This document shows, in pieces, positions 33,021 through 42,021 of a DNA stretch of 64,000 nt (its first letter is position 1; each line of letters starts with the position of its first letter). The notes below the pieces were generated by a model, which was given only the letters and a program-made list of their open reading frames with translations, had not been told where the DNA came from and made no database searches. Source of the DNA: Microbacterium testaceum StLB037 (GTDB lineage Bacteria; Actinomycetota; Actinomycetes; Actinomycetales; Microbacteriaceae); the NCBI RefSeq assembly GCF_008763945.1, contig NZ_VTQH01000001.1:1116110-1180109 (forward strand), read 5' to 3'. The position numbers and the translations under genes are program-made.

Positions 33021-34894
33021 CCGAGCTCGTGATCGTCGGGGCAGGGCCGCGCGCGGTCATGCTCGTCGAGCGACTGCTCGCGCGACGCGCGACGGCTCCG
33101 CTGCGCATCACGCTCGTCGACCCCTTCCCGCCGGGCGCGGGCCGCATCTGGCGGCGCGAGCAGTCCCCTCTGCTCAAGCTCAACTCGATGGCGCGCGACG
33201 TGACCGTCTTCACCGACGAGTCCTGCACGATCGCGGGACCGATCCGCTCGGGCCCCTCGCTCATCGAGTGGGCCGAGAGGGTACGAGCGGGCGCGCTCCC
33301 CGACGTCTCGATCGACGCCCCCGAGCTGGATGCCGAGTTGCGCAGCCTCCGCCCCGACTCCTTCCCCACGCGGCGTCTGCAGAGCGCGTATCTCGACTGG
33401 TTCTGGCGTCGCACGGTCGCCATCGCCCCGCCCGGGGTCGAGGTGCGGTGGCACGAGGGCACCGTGCAGTGGGTCGACGACACGACCGACGGGTACGAGA
33501 TCGCCCTCGCCGACGGCATCCGTCTGCTCGCCGACGTGCTCGTCTACGCGATGGGCCACAACGCGCGCGAACCCGAGGGCGAGGCGATCGCGTTGCGAGA
33601 AGCCGCCGCGGGCGCGGGGCTGACGTACGTCCCACCCGCGTTCACCGCCGACGCCGACCTCGGCGTCTTCGATCCCGGGCAGGACGTGATCGTGCGCGGC
33701 ATGGGACTCGCCGCGGTCGACACCGTGGTGCTGCTGACCGCGGGGCGGGGCGGTCGCTTCGTCGACGCCGCCGGCGGCGGGCTCCGTTACGAGCCCTCGG
33801 GCCGCGAGCCGCGCCTGCACCTCGGATCCCGCCGGGGCGTTCCCTACCGCTCCAAGGTGTCGTCGCAGCTGCAGGGCGACCCGCCCGTGCGCGAGGTGCT
33901 CACCCCCGCCGCCGTCGCCGACCTGCTCGCACGCCCCGGAACCATCGACTTCCTCGACGACGTCTGGCCGCTCATCGCGCGCGAGCTCGTCTGGGGCCAC
34001 TACCGCGAGCTCTTCACGGGTCACCCCGAGCGCGTCACGACGACGTGGGAGGCCTTCCGCGACACCCTTCGAGAAGTGGATGCCGACACCTCGGCCCTGC
34101 GTCGCGCCGTCGCCGCGGTGGTTCCCGATCCCCTGGATCGCTTCGACGTGCGCACGCTCGACGTACCCCTGGGGGAAGAGATATTCGCCGACGCCGCGGA
34201 CGTGCACGAGCGGGTGCGCCGGCACATCGTCGACGACCTGCACCTGCGCACGAGTCAGGAACGGAGCACCGCGCAGGCGCTGTTCCTCACGATCCTGTCG
34301 TCGTTCCTCGGGCTCTCGGACATCCCGACCGAGCGGTGGAGCGCTCGCTCCCGCGCGGTCGACCTGCCGGTGACCTGGCACGCGTTCTTCAGCTACGTCG
34401 CCTCGGGGCCGCCCGCACACCGACTGGAGGAGTTCCTCGCGCTGGCCGAGGCCGGGGTCGTGCGCTTCCTCGGCCCCGACATCGCGGTGCGCGTCGACGC
34501 CGACCGGGGCTTCGTCGCCTCGTCGCCGCGGACGGACGGCGACGTAAGCGCGCGCGGACTGATCGACGCATGGCTTCCCGCCGCGACGGCGTCGGCGAGC
34601 GAGAACCCCGCGCTGCGCGAACTCGCGAACCGCCACGGCCGCGAGGTGCACGTGTCGGACGCGTCGTTCACCGGCTCGCTCGGGCGCATCGACGTCGACG
34701 CCGACGGCCGCGTCATCGCGCGGGACGGGCAGCCCCGCGCGGGGATGTTCGCGATCGGACCCTTCACCTCGTCGATGGAGGCCGGCGCCTTCACCCGCCC
34801 GCGCTCCGACTCGCTGTCGCTGCGCCAGACCGACCGCATCGCCGGAGCCGTGGCCGCGGCCCTGTCGACTCGCGCCACCGCCGGAGTGCGCTGA
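33017..34894 (+). CDS. FAD/NAD(P)-binding protein (PF13454-like)
   Basis: A 625-aa protein with an N-terminal dinucleotide-binding motif LVIVGAGPRAVMLVERLL and a second FAD-like segment DVIVRGMGLAAVDTVVLLTAG. The ARDVTVFTDES and FPTRRLQSAYLDWFW stretches resemble the uncharacterised FAD-NAD(P)-binding (HI0933-independent) family. The C-terminal FAIGPFTSSMEAGAFTRP looks like a flavin-contacting end. Activity unknown; it may supply electrons to, or further oxidise the product of, the two LLM enzymes with which it overlaps. Confidence 0.75.
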   Translation: MTELVIVGAGPRAVMLVERLLARRATAPLRITLVDPFPPGAGRIWRREQSPLLKLNSMARDVTVFTDESCTIAGPIRSGPSLIEWAERVRAGALPDVSIDAPELDAELRSLRPDSFPTRRLQSAYLDWFWRRTVAIAPPGVEVRWHEGTVQWVDDTTDGYEIALADGIRLLADVLVYAMGHNAREPEGEAIALREAAAGAGLTYVPPAFTADADLGVFDPGQDVIVRGMGLAAVDTVVLLTAGRGGRFVDAAGGGLRYEPSGREPRLHLGSRRGVPYRSKVSSQLQGDPPVREVLTPAAVADLLARPGTIDFLDDVWPLIARELVWGHYRELFTGHPERVTTTWEAFRDTLREVDADTSALRRAVAAVVPDPLDRFDVRTLDVPLGEEIFADAADVHERVRRHIVDDLHLRTSQERSTAQALFLTILSSFLGLSDIPTERWSARSRAVDLPVTWHAFFSYVASGPPAHRLEEFLALAEAGVVRFLGPDIAVRVDADRGFVASSPRTDGDVSARGLIDAWLPAATASASENPALRELANRHGREVHVSDASFTGSLGRIDVDADGRVIARDGQPRAGMFAIGPFTSSMEAGAFTRPRSDSLSLRQTDRIAGAVAAALSTRATAGVR

Positions 34895-34960
34895 GTCCAC
34901 GCGGAATGCCGAGCGCCCGACGCTGTTGTCTTACGTGCACCTCCCCCCAGAACGGACGCC

Positions 34961-35686
34961 ATGACCCCCACCACCGCCGCCGTCCCCCTTCCCGCCCCCC
35001 ACGCCGACGCCACCGTGCTCGACAACGCGGCGTGGCACTCCCTCGCCGGACCCCACGCACGCTTCGCGATCGGCGGCGACCTGGTGAAGCGCTATCCCGA
35101 TGACGTCGCGCCCTTCGTGGCCGTGCGCACGTGGGACGACCCGAACGTGTGGGACGCCCTGCGCGAGCTCGTCGGCCCCGGCGCCGACGTGGGCCTGTCG
35201 GGCTTCGACGGTGAGATCCCCGCGGATTGGCAGTGGGTCGGCGGCGGAGAGGGCGTGCAGCTCGTCGAGACCGACGCCCTGCAGACCCGGCCCGACGCCG
35301 AGGCGATCGAACTGGGCGCCGACGACGCCGCCGACATGATCGACATCGTCGCGCGCAACCAGCCCGGCCCGTTCCGGCCCCGTACGTACGAGCTCGGCCG
35401 CTATATCGGCATCCGTCGCGAAGGCCGTCTCGTGGCGATGGCCGGGGAGCGTCTGCACCCCACTGGATGGACGGAGATCAGCGCCGTCGCCGTCGACGCC
35501 GACCACCGCCGCCAGGGTCTCGCGTCTCGGCTCGTGCTCGACGTCGCCTTCCACATCCAGCAGCGCGGGGACCGCGCGATGATGCACGCCGCCGCGAGCA
35601 ACGTCGGCGCGATCGCCGCATACGAGCGCCTGGGCTTCGCGCTGCGGCGCCGCAATCGGTTCGCGGCGGTGCGCACGCCGGCGTGA
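34961..35686 (+). CDS. GNAT family N-acetyltransferase
   Basis: A 241-aa protein with an ~110-residue N-terminal extension and a C-terminal GNAT domain: ISAVAVDADHRRQGLASRLVLDV is the CoA loop and AIAAYERLGFALRRRN the final strand-helix. The family includes FR47-like acetyltransferases. 66 nt after the LLM operon. Acetyltransferase plus LLM monooxygenases recalls the Bacillus ytm/yxe S-substituted cysteine pathways, an analogy only. Confidence 0.85.
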   Translation: MTPTTAAVPLPAPHADATVLDNAAWHSLAGPHARFAIGGDLVKRYPDDVAPFVAVRTWDDPNVWDALRELVGPGADVGLSGFDGEIPADWQWVGGGEGVQLVETDALQTRPDAEAIELGADDAADMIDIVARNQPGPFRPRTYELGRYIGIRREGRLVAMAGERLHPTGWTEISAVAVDADHRRQGLASRLVLDVAFHIQQRGDRAMMHAAASNVGAIAAYERLGFALRRRNRFAAVRTPA

Positions 35687-35692
35687 CCAGGG

Positions 35693-36550
35693 TCAGCGCT
35701 CGAGCGGCGTCGCCGTCCCGCTGACGCGCACCCCGCCGCGTGTCGGGACGTCGACGTGCAGCTCGCTCGGCCGCCCCACATGCCGTCCCTGGTGGATGCG
35801 GAACGAGAACGGGGCGCGACGCCCCACGCGGTCACGCAGGTATGCGCCGAGCGCGGCCGCGGCCGATCCCGTCGCCGGATCTTCGGTGATGTCGCCGACG
35901 GGGAAGAGGTTGCGGGCCTCGAACACCTCGGCATCCGGGCTCTCGGCGTGCACCACGGTGACCGTTCCCGCCCAGCCGCGCTCGTCCATCAGCGCGCGAA
36001 GGGCCGCCGGATCGAACCCGAACGCGTCGAAGCGCTCGCGCGAGGCCACCGCGACGACCGGATGCGTGTTGCCCGCGAACGACTGCGCCAACGGCAGGCG
36101 CGCGTCGAGCTCGCTATCGGACAGGCCCAGGATGCCGAGCAACCGCCGCCCCACCTCGGGTTCGAGATCGCTCTGCATCGGGTCGACGCTCGTGAAGCCC
36201 GCGGTCACGCGCCCGTCGGCGTCGCGCGTGGTCTCGAGCGCGATCTCGCCGGCCCGGGTGTCGAAGACGAAGTCCCCCGAGCCCTCGGCCTCGGCGAGCG
36301 CGACGGCGGTGGCGATCGTCGCGTGGCCGCAGAAGGGCACCTCGGCGCCCGGGGAGAAGTACCGCACCCGTGCGCGACGGCCCTCGCGCGCGGTGACGAA
36401 GGCCGACTCGGGGTAGCCGAGGTCGGTCGCGACGGCCTGCATCTGCGCATCGTCGAGGCCCGCGGCATTCAGGATCACTCCCGCGGGGTTCCCGCCGCCG
36501 GGCTCGGCGGCGAAGGCGAGCAGGTGCAGGATGACGGGGCGCGAGGTCAT
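35693..36550 (-). CDS. PhzF family isomerase/epimerase
   Basis: A 285-aa protein of the PhzF fold. The catalytic glutamate is in GYPESAFVT, VPFCGHATIATAVAL is the first-domain hallmark, and ITEDPATGSAAAALGAYL is the second. Physiological substrate unknown. The ATG overlaps the stop of the MarR gene by 4 nt; it ends 6 nt from the convergent GNAT gene. Confidence 0.92.
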   Translation of the reverse strand: MTSRPVILHLLAFAAEPGGGNPAGVILNAAGLDDAQMQAVATDLGYPESAFVTAREGRRARVRYFSPGAEVPFCGHATIATAVALAEAEGSGDFVFDTRAGEIALETTRDADGRVTAGFTSVDPMQSDLEPEVGRRLLGILGLSDSELDARLPLAQSFAGNTHPVVAVASRERFDAFGFDPAALRALMDERGWAGTVTVVHAESPDAEVFEARNLFPVGDITEDPATGSAAAALGAYLRDRVGRRAPFSFRIHQGRHVGRPSELHVDVPTRGGVRVSGTATPLER

Positions 36551-37062
36551 GCGTCGATTCTGGTCGACGCCGGCTCCGCCCGCAGACGGGTGTTGGCGGC
36601 GGTCGCCGCCCGGGTCATGCGCTCGAGGAACGCGTGGATCGTCTGGAGATCGGCATCCGGGGTCCCGCGGACGGCGGTGGCGATCTCGGCGCCCGCGAAG
36701 CCGAGGAATCGCTCGGTTCCCTCGAGGGCGGTGGCGGTGGGGCGCACGACGACGCGACGACGGTCGTCTCCCTCGCGGTGGCGCGTGACGTATCCGGCGC
36801 GCTCGAGTCGGTCGATCAGCACCGAGACGGCGCCCGAGGTCATGCCGATCTGCCGGGCCAACACCGCGGGCGACACCGGGTTGCCGGACTGGGCGGCCCA
36901 GACGACCTGGCCGAGGGCTTCGGCATCCGTCACGGGAAGACCCATCCACGTCGACAGGTGCCTATTCAGCTCGTCGGATGCCATCGCCCACTCGCGCAAA
37001 CCGTGCATCACCCCGACCTCGACGTCGGACCAGGACATGGCGAGGGAGTTCAACGCGGTCAT
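36547..37062 (-). CDS. MarR family transcriptional regulator
   Basis: A 171-aa winged-helix regulator with ALARQIGMTSGAVSVLIDRLERAGYVTRH (recognition helix) and the wing REGDDRRRVVVRPT. It is divergent from an FAD monooxygenase and cotranscribed with phzF. A TAAAGT box 6 nt before the ATG indicates leaderless transcription. The palindrome overlapping that box would allow autorepression; a phenolic or aromatic ligand is typical but not shown. Confidence 0.92.
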   Translation of the reverse strand: MTALNSLAMSWSDVEVGVMHGLREWAMASDELNRHLSTWMGLPVTDAEALGQVVWAAQSGNPVSPAVLARQIGMTSGAVSVLIDRLERAGYVTRHREGDDRRRVVVRPTATALEGTERFLGFAGAEIATAVRGTPDADLQTIHAFLERMTRAATAANTRLRAEPASTRIDA

Positions 37063-37066
37063 GCAA

Positions 37067-37080
37067 TGACTTTACAGTCA
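37067..37080. promoter_or_regulatory. MarR operator candidate
   Basis: TGACT-TTAC-AGTCA inverted repeat overlapping the minus-strand -10 TAAAGT of marR. A second related element, CTTT-GTCGT-AAAG, follows at about 37086-37098 towards the monooxygenase gene. Both are in the 65-nt divergent gap. Confidence 0.55.
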
Positions 37081-37127
37081 AGCGACTTTGTCGTAAAGCT
37101 ATCCTCACCGACTCTCGAGGAGACCTC

Positions 37128-38351
37128 ATGACCGCACCGCACGCCCTCATCACCGGCGCCAGCATCGCCGGACTGTCCGCCGCCTGGTGGCTGCGCACGA
37201 TCGGCTGGGGGGTCACCGTCGTCGAGCGGGCCTCGAGCTTCCGCGGCGGCGGGCAGAACGTCGACGTGCGCGGCGTCGCGCGCGAGGTCCTCGATCGGAT
37301 GGACCTGACCGACGCGATCCGGGCGAAGAACACCACCGAGACCGGCACGGTCATCGTCGACGCGGACGACCGGGTCATCGCGGAGCTCCCCTCGGACGGA
37401 CCCGACGGCGCGACCGCCGAGCTCGAGGTGCTGCGGGGCGACTTCGCGCGGGCGATCCTCGACGTCCTCCCCGCCGGCGTGCGGTTCGTCTACGGCGAGA
37501 GCGTGACCGAGGTGGACGAGCACCGGCCCGATCGCGTGAGCGTCGCCCTGGGCAGCGGCGAGCACATCGAGGCCGACCTGCTCGTCGTGGCCGAGGGCGT
37601 CCGCTCCGCCACGCGCGATCTGCTCTTCGCGGAGTCGGAGGTCGATGCCGACCCCCTCGGCATCACGATGGCCTTCGGCACGATCCCGCGTACGGCCGAC
37701 GACGATGACCGGTGGCGCTGGTACAACGCGGTCGGCGGACGCCAGGTGCACCTGCGCCCCGACCCCTACGGAACCATCCGCGCGATCTTGTCGTATGCGG
37801 GCGAGGACGACCTGGTGGGGCGCGACCGCGACGACGCCCTACGCGTGCTGCGCGAGCGCTACGCCGACGCGGGGTGGCGAGCGGAGCGCGTGCTCGACGG
37901 ATTCGACTCCTCCGACGACGTGTACATCGACGAACTCACGCAGATCCGAATGCCGGGATGGCACCGCGGCCGCGTGTGCGTGATCGGCGACGCGGCGTGG
38001 TGCGTGACGCCGATGGGCGGGGGCGGAGCATCGCTCGCGCTGACCGGGGGGTACGTCCTCGCGGCCTTCCTCTCGCAGATCGAGGGGCACCCGGACCGCG
38101 ACCGGCTCGACGAGGCACTCGCCTCGTTCGATGCGTGGATGCGGCCGCTGGTCGACGAGATCCAGGGCATTCCGCGCGGGATGCTCAAGCTCGCGTACCC
38201 GCACACGCGGCTGGGGCTCGCCGCGCGCAGCGTGGTCATGAAGGTGATGACCACGCCGCCGCTCTCGCACCTCACCGCGAAGGTGACGCAGGTGGCGGAC
38301 ACCGACCGGGAACTGCCGGAGGTGCGGGAGCGGGCACGCGGCGGCGCGTGA
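37128..38351 (+). CDS. FAD-dependent monooxygenase (class A)
   Basis: A 407-aa flavoprotein hydroxylase. The FAD motif ALITGASIAGLSAAWWL is at the N-terminus, DLLVVAEGVRSATRDLLF is the DG-type motif, and VCVIGDAAWCVTPMGGGGASLALTGG is the second FAD motif. Close relatives include tetracycline-type and aromatic monooxygenases; substrate unknown. GAGGAGA precedes the ATG. Divergent from marR/phzF and probably controlled by that MarR. Confidence 0.9.
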   Translation: MTAPHALITGASIAGLSAAWWLRTIGWGVTVVERASSFRGGGQNVDVRGVAREVLDRMDLTDAIRAKNTTETGTVIVDADDRVIAELPSDGPDGATAELEVLRGDFARAILDVLPAGVRFVYGESVTEVDEHRPDRVSVALGSGEHIEADLLVVAEGVRSATRDLLFAESEVDADPLGITMAFGTIPRTADDDDRWRWYNAVGGRQVHLRPDPYGTIRAILSYAGEDDLVGRDRDDALRVLRERYADAGWRAERVLDGFDSSDDVYIDELTQIRMPGWHRGRVCVIGDAAWCVTPMGGGGASLALTGGYVLAAFLSQIEGHPDRDRLDEALASFDAWMRPLVDEIQGIPRGMLKLAYPHTRLGLAARSVVMKVMTTPPLSHLTAKVTQVADTDRELPEVRERARGGA

Positions 38352-38557
38352 GGGCGCGGCCCGGGCCCACGCGTGCCGGGGCGGTGAGGTGCCGGGGCCC
38401 ATTCTCCGGGGCGGTGACGTGCCGCTCTCCGGAAGATCGCGGCATCCGTACCCCCGGCTCCGCCCGCTGCCGCCGGATCCCCGCCCGAATCACCGGAGCG
38501 CGGCTCGCCAGCAGCACACCCGCGCGGCGGCGGGGCCGGCCGACGGGCACTCCCGCG

Positions 38558-39082
38558 TCAGACGTGGAAGACGGAGTGCAGGTCGCCGCCGAGGGCTTCG
38601 CGGCCGCCGAGTCCGTCGATTTCGAGCAGCGTCGCGATGCCGATGACCTCGCTGCCCACGGCCTCGAGCAGCTCGCGGCCCGCGCCGAGGGTGCCACCGG
38701 TGGCGAGCACGTCGTCGAGCAGCAGCACGCGCGCGCCGGCGGCGGCGTCGTCGTGCATCTCGATCTGGGCCGAGCCGTATTCGAGGTCGTACGAGACGGT
38801 GGCCGCGGGTCGGGGCAGCTTGCCGGCCTTACGGATCGGCATGAGCCCCACGTCGGCGGCGATGGCCGCGGCCCCGGCGAGCAGGAAGCCGCGCGCCTCG
38901 ACTCCCGCGACGGCGTCGAAGCGGCCGGCGAACGGTTCGATCAGCGCCTCCACCACGACCCGCAGCGCCGCGGCGTCGGCGAGCAGCGGCGTGATGTCGC
39001 GGAACACGATCCCGGGCTTGGGGTAATCGGGGATGCTCGTGATGAGCGATTCAGCGCGGGCGAGGGCAGAGGCGTCGGGCAC
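38558..39082 (-). CDS. apt: Adenine phosphoribosyltransferase
   Basis: A 174-aa salvage enzyme converting adenine and PRPP to AMP. Landmarks are DYPKPGIVFRDITPLL, GVEARGFLL, RKAGKLP and the PRPP loop VLLLDDVLATGGTL. Length is typical. The GTG start (39082) lies 6 nt after TAGGCT, so the transcript is probably leaderless. Its 3' neighbour is the convergent monooxygenase; the 206-nt gap between them holds only GC-rich short repeats (GGGGCGGTGA twice). Confidence 0.95.
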   Translation of the reverse strand: MPDASALARAESLITSIPDYPKPGIVFRDITPLLADAAALRVVVEALIEPFAGRFDAVAGVEARGFLLAGAAAIAADVGLMPIRKAGKLPRPAATVSYDLEYGSAQIEMHDDAAAGARVLLLDDVLATGGTLGAGRELLEAVGSEVIGIATLLEIDGLGGREALGGDLHSVFHV

Positions 39083-39205
39083 CGATACAGCCTAATCGCG
39101 CATTCGCGCGCGGTCCTCGGACCTCACCGTCCCCTCGCGTGATCGCCCGGCACGGGCGGGCCGAGCAGGCGGGAACGGAAGGCTCGAATTCACCCGGCCC
39201 CGGGG

Positions 39206-39243
39206 TTGACCCCACTGCAAGCGCTTGCACTAACGTGGACGCC
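39206..39243 (+). promoter_or_regulatory. Promoter and LacI operator of the alpha-glucosidase gene
   Basis: TTGACC (39206-39211) and TAACGT (39231-39236) flank a perfect 14-bp palindrome TGCAAGCGCTTGCA (39216-39229), the canonical LacI/GalR-family operator. The ATG follows 7 nt after the -10 box. A LacI repressor gene lies directly downstream of the controlled gene. Confidence 0.85.
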
Positions 39244-40923
39244 ATGACTTTCACGCAGGAAGACGCGCGCGCCGATCTCGTCGCCGCTCCCGGCTCCGAG
39301 TGGTGGCGCACCGCCGTCATCTACCAGATCTACCCCCGTTCGTTCGCCGACGCCTCGGGTGACGGCCTCGGCGATCTGCCCGGCGTCACCGCGCACCTCG
39401 ACGACCTGAAAGACCTGGGGGTGGATGCCATCTGGCTCAGCCCCTTCCAGACCTCGCCTCAGAAGGACGCGGGGTACGACGTCGCCGACTACCGCGACGT
39501 CGACCCGATCTTCGGCACCCTGGCCGACTTCGACACCATGCTCAGCGCTGCGCACGAGCGTGGCATCCGGGTCATCGTCGATCTCGTGCCGAACCACTCC
39601 AGCGATCAGCACGTGTGGTTCCAGGAGGCGCTGAAGGCCGCCCCCGGCAGCCCCGAGCGGGCGCGGTACATCTTCCGCGACGGGAAGGGCGAGAACGGCG
39701 AGCTGCCCCCGAACAACTGGGAGAGCGTCTTCGGCGGCGGCATGTGGAAGCGCGTGACCGGGGCCGACGGCACCCCCGGCCAGTGGTACCTGCACATCTT
39801 CGACGAGAGCCAGCCCGACTTCGACTGGACCAACGAAGAGGTGCGCGCGGAGTTCCGCGACATCCTGCGCTTCTGGCTCGACCGCGGGGTCGACGGTTTC
39901 CGCGTCGACGTCGCGCACGGGCTCATCAAGGCCGAGGGCCTGCCCGACTTCACACCCGACCCCGAGGGCGGCTCGATGGGCGGCGACGCCGAAGAGGTGC
40001 CGTACTGGGGTCAGCCCGGCGTGCACGACGTGTGGCGCGAGTGGCACGAGGTTCTCGCCGCGTACGACGGCGACCGCGCCCTGTGCGCCGAGGCGTGGCT
40101 GCCGACCGTCGAGCAGACGGCCCTCTGGGTGCGGCCCGACGAGATGCACCAGGCGTTCAATTTCCACTACCTCGAGACGACCTGGGATGCCGCGGCCCTC
40201 CGCGATGTGATCACCGAGTCGCTGCGCGCGTACGGTGAGGTCGGCGCCCCCAGCACCTGGGTCCTGTCGAACCACGACGTCGTGCGACACGCCTCGCGCC
40301 TCGCGCTGACCGCCGAGAACCCGCAGGGTGCCGGCATCGGACCGAACTCCCCCGGCCAGCCCGACCCGGTGAAGGGCCTGCGCCGTGCGCGCGCGGCGAC
40401 GTCGATGATGCTCGCACTGCCCGGCTCGTCGTACCTGTACCAGGGCGAGGAGCTCGGCCTTCCCGAGGTCATCGACCTGCCCGACGACGCGCGTCAGGAC
40501 CCCACGTGGTTCCGCACGAACGGCGAGCGATACGGCCGCGACGGCTGCCGCGTGCCGATCCCGTGGACCGCCGACGCCCCCGCGTACGGCTTCAACGACA
40601 CGGGCGCGTCGTGGCTGCCCCAGCCCGCCGAGTGGGCCGAGCTCGCGCACGACGTGCAGGTCGACGACCCGTCCTCGACGCTGACGCTGTACCGTTCGCT
40701 CCTCGCCGAGCGCCGCGACCGCGACCTCGGCGCCGGTCACCTCGAGTGGCTCGACGAGTACGGCGACGAAGTGGTGGCGTTCCGCAACGGCTCGTTGCTC
40801 GTCGTCGCCAACCTCGGCGACGCGTCGGTCGACCTCCCCGAGGGCGAGGTGCTCATCGCGAGCGGCCCCCTCGACGGCGAGCGCCTGCCGACCGACACGA
40901 CCGTCTGGATCGCGGCGGCCTAG
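39244..40923 (+). CDS. Alpha-glucosidase, glycoside hydrolase family 13
   Basis: A 559-aa cytoplasmic GH13 enzyme (oligo-1,6-glucosidase/alpha-glucosidase subfamily) beginning WWRTAVIYQIYPRSFAD. Catalytic residues: nucleophile D222 in GFRVDVAHG, acid E283 in CAEAW, and D345 in SNHDV. It should release glucose from maltose-like or other alpha-glucosides. The start at 39244 is fixed by the promoter 7 nt upstream; no signal peptide. Probably cleaves sugars imported by a transporter such as the one at 46.6-49.7 kb, though that link is inference. Confidence 0.93.
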   Translation: MTFTQEDARADLVAAPGSEWWRTAVIYQIYPRSFADASGDGLGDLPGVTAHLDDLKDLGVDAIWLSPFQTSPQKDAGYDVADYRDVDPIFGTLADFDTMLSAAHERGIRVIVDLVPNHSSDQHVWFQEALKAAPGSPERARYIFRDGKGENGELPPNNWESVFGGGMWKRVTGADGTPGQWYLHIFDESQPDFDWTNEEVRAEFRDILRFWLDRGVDGFRVDVAHGLIKAEGLPDFTPDPEGGSMGGDAEEVPYWGQPGVHDVWREWHEVLAAYDGDRALCAEAWLPTVEQTALWVRPDEMHQAFNFHYLETTWDAAALRDVITESLRAYGEVGAPSTWVLSNHDVVRHASRLALTAENPQGAGIGPNSPGQPDPVKGLRRARAATSMMLALPGSSYLYQGEELGLPEVIDLPDDARQDPTWFRTNGERYGRDGCRVPIPWTADAPAYGFNDTGASWLPQPAEWAELAHDVQVDDPSSTLTLYRSLLAERRDRDLGAGHLEWLDEYGDEVVAFRNGSLLVVANLGDASVDLPEGEVLIASGPLDGERLPTDTTVWIAAA

Positions 40924-40949
40924 GTCGCGGCATCCGGAATCGCGAGACC

Positions 40950-41951
40950 GTGGTCGGTATCGATGACGTCGCCCGCGCGGCGGGGGTGTCGACGGCCACG
41001 GTTTCGCGTGCTCTGAGCGGGCGCGGACCGGTGTCGACCGCGACGCGCGACCGGGTGCTGGCTGCGGCCGACGAGCTCGGCTACGTCGTCTCGGCGGCCG
41101 CGTCGAGCCTGGCGACCGGACGAGCGCGCGCGGTCGGGGTGGTCGTGCCGTTCCTCGACCGGTGGTTCTTCAGCACGGTGCTGGCGGGGATCTCCGACGC
41201 CCTCGTGCGCGAGGGCTACGACATCACGCTCTACAGCGTCAGCGCCGACCCGGTCGAGCGCCGCCGTGTCTTCGACGACCACCTGCGTCGCCGCCGCATC
41301 GACGCGGTCATCACGATCGCCCTCGAATTGGATACCGACGAGTCGTCGTCGCTGCGCGGCCTCGGCGTTCCGATCGTCGCGATCGCCGGTCCGAACCCCC
41401 TGCTGACCACCCTGACGGTCGACGACCTCGCCGTGGGTCGGCTGGCGACGGATCACCTGCTGGCCCTCGGCCACCGACGCTTCGCGCACATCGGAGCGGA
41501 TGCCACGACCGCCGCGGGCACCACGGTGCCGGGGCTGCGCCGTCGGGGCTTCGAGGAGCGACTGGCGGCAGCGGGCATCGCCGGGGCCCGGGTCGAGCCG
41601 GCCGACTTCACCATCGAGGGCGGTTCCGCCGCGGCGACCCGCGTCCTCACGGCTGAGAACCCGCCGACCGCGCTGTTCTCCGCGTCGGACGAGATGGCCA
41701 TCGGGGCCATCCTCGCCGCGCGCGAGCTCGGCCTGCGCGTGCCCGATGACGTCTCGATCATCGGGGTCGACGGTCACGAGCTGGGGCACTGGTTCTCGCT
41801 CACCACCGTCGACCAGTTCGCTCGCGGCCAGGGTGAGCGGGCCGCGGAGGCGGTGCTGGGCGCACTCGACGGCGCCGAGCCGGGACGCGGCCTGGGCACG
41901 CTGCCGTACGAGCTGGTCGATCGCGGCTCGACCGCGCCTCCGCGAGCCTGA
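40950..41951 (+). CDS. LacI family transcriptional regulator
   Basis: A 333-aa repressor. HTH at residues 3-50 (GIDDVARAAGVSTATVSRALSG) with the hinge helix VSAAASSLATGRA, then a periplasmic-binding-like sugar domain with LATDHLLALGHRRFAHIG and FSASDEMAIGAI. The GTG at 40950 places the HTH at the expected distance from the start. It lies 26 nt after the alpha-glucosidase gene and most likely binds the operator at 39216-39229. Confidence 0.92.
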   Translation: MVGIDDVARAAGVSTATVSRALSGRGPVSTATRDRVLAAADELGYVVSAAASSLATGRARAVGVVVPFLDRWFFSTVLAGISDALVREGYDITLYSVSADPVERRRVFDDHLRRRRIDAVITIALELDTDESSSLRGLGVPIVAIAGPNPLLTTLTVDDLAVGRLATDHLLALGHRRFAHIGADATTAAGTTVPGLRRRGFEERLAAAGIAGARVEPADFTIEGGSAAATRVLTAENPPTALFSASDEMAIGAILAARELGLRVPDDVSIIGVDGHELGHWFSLTTVDQFARGQGERAAEAVLGALDGAEPGRGLGTLPYELVDRGSTAPPRA

Positions 41952-41967
41952 GTCGCGCTTTCGCGAC
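41952..41967. terminator. Hairpin between convergent lacI and membrane-protein genes
   Basis: GTCGCG-CTTT-CGCGAC stem-loop directly after the lacI stop. No T-run. The only structure in the 70-nt convergent gap. Confidence 0.5.
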
Positions 41968-42021
41968 CTTCGCGGCGGTCGACGTCTGAAGACGGCGCGC
42001 GACCCCCGGTCTCCCGGGCCG

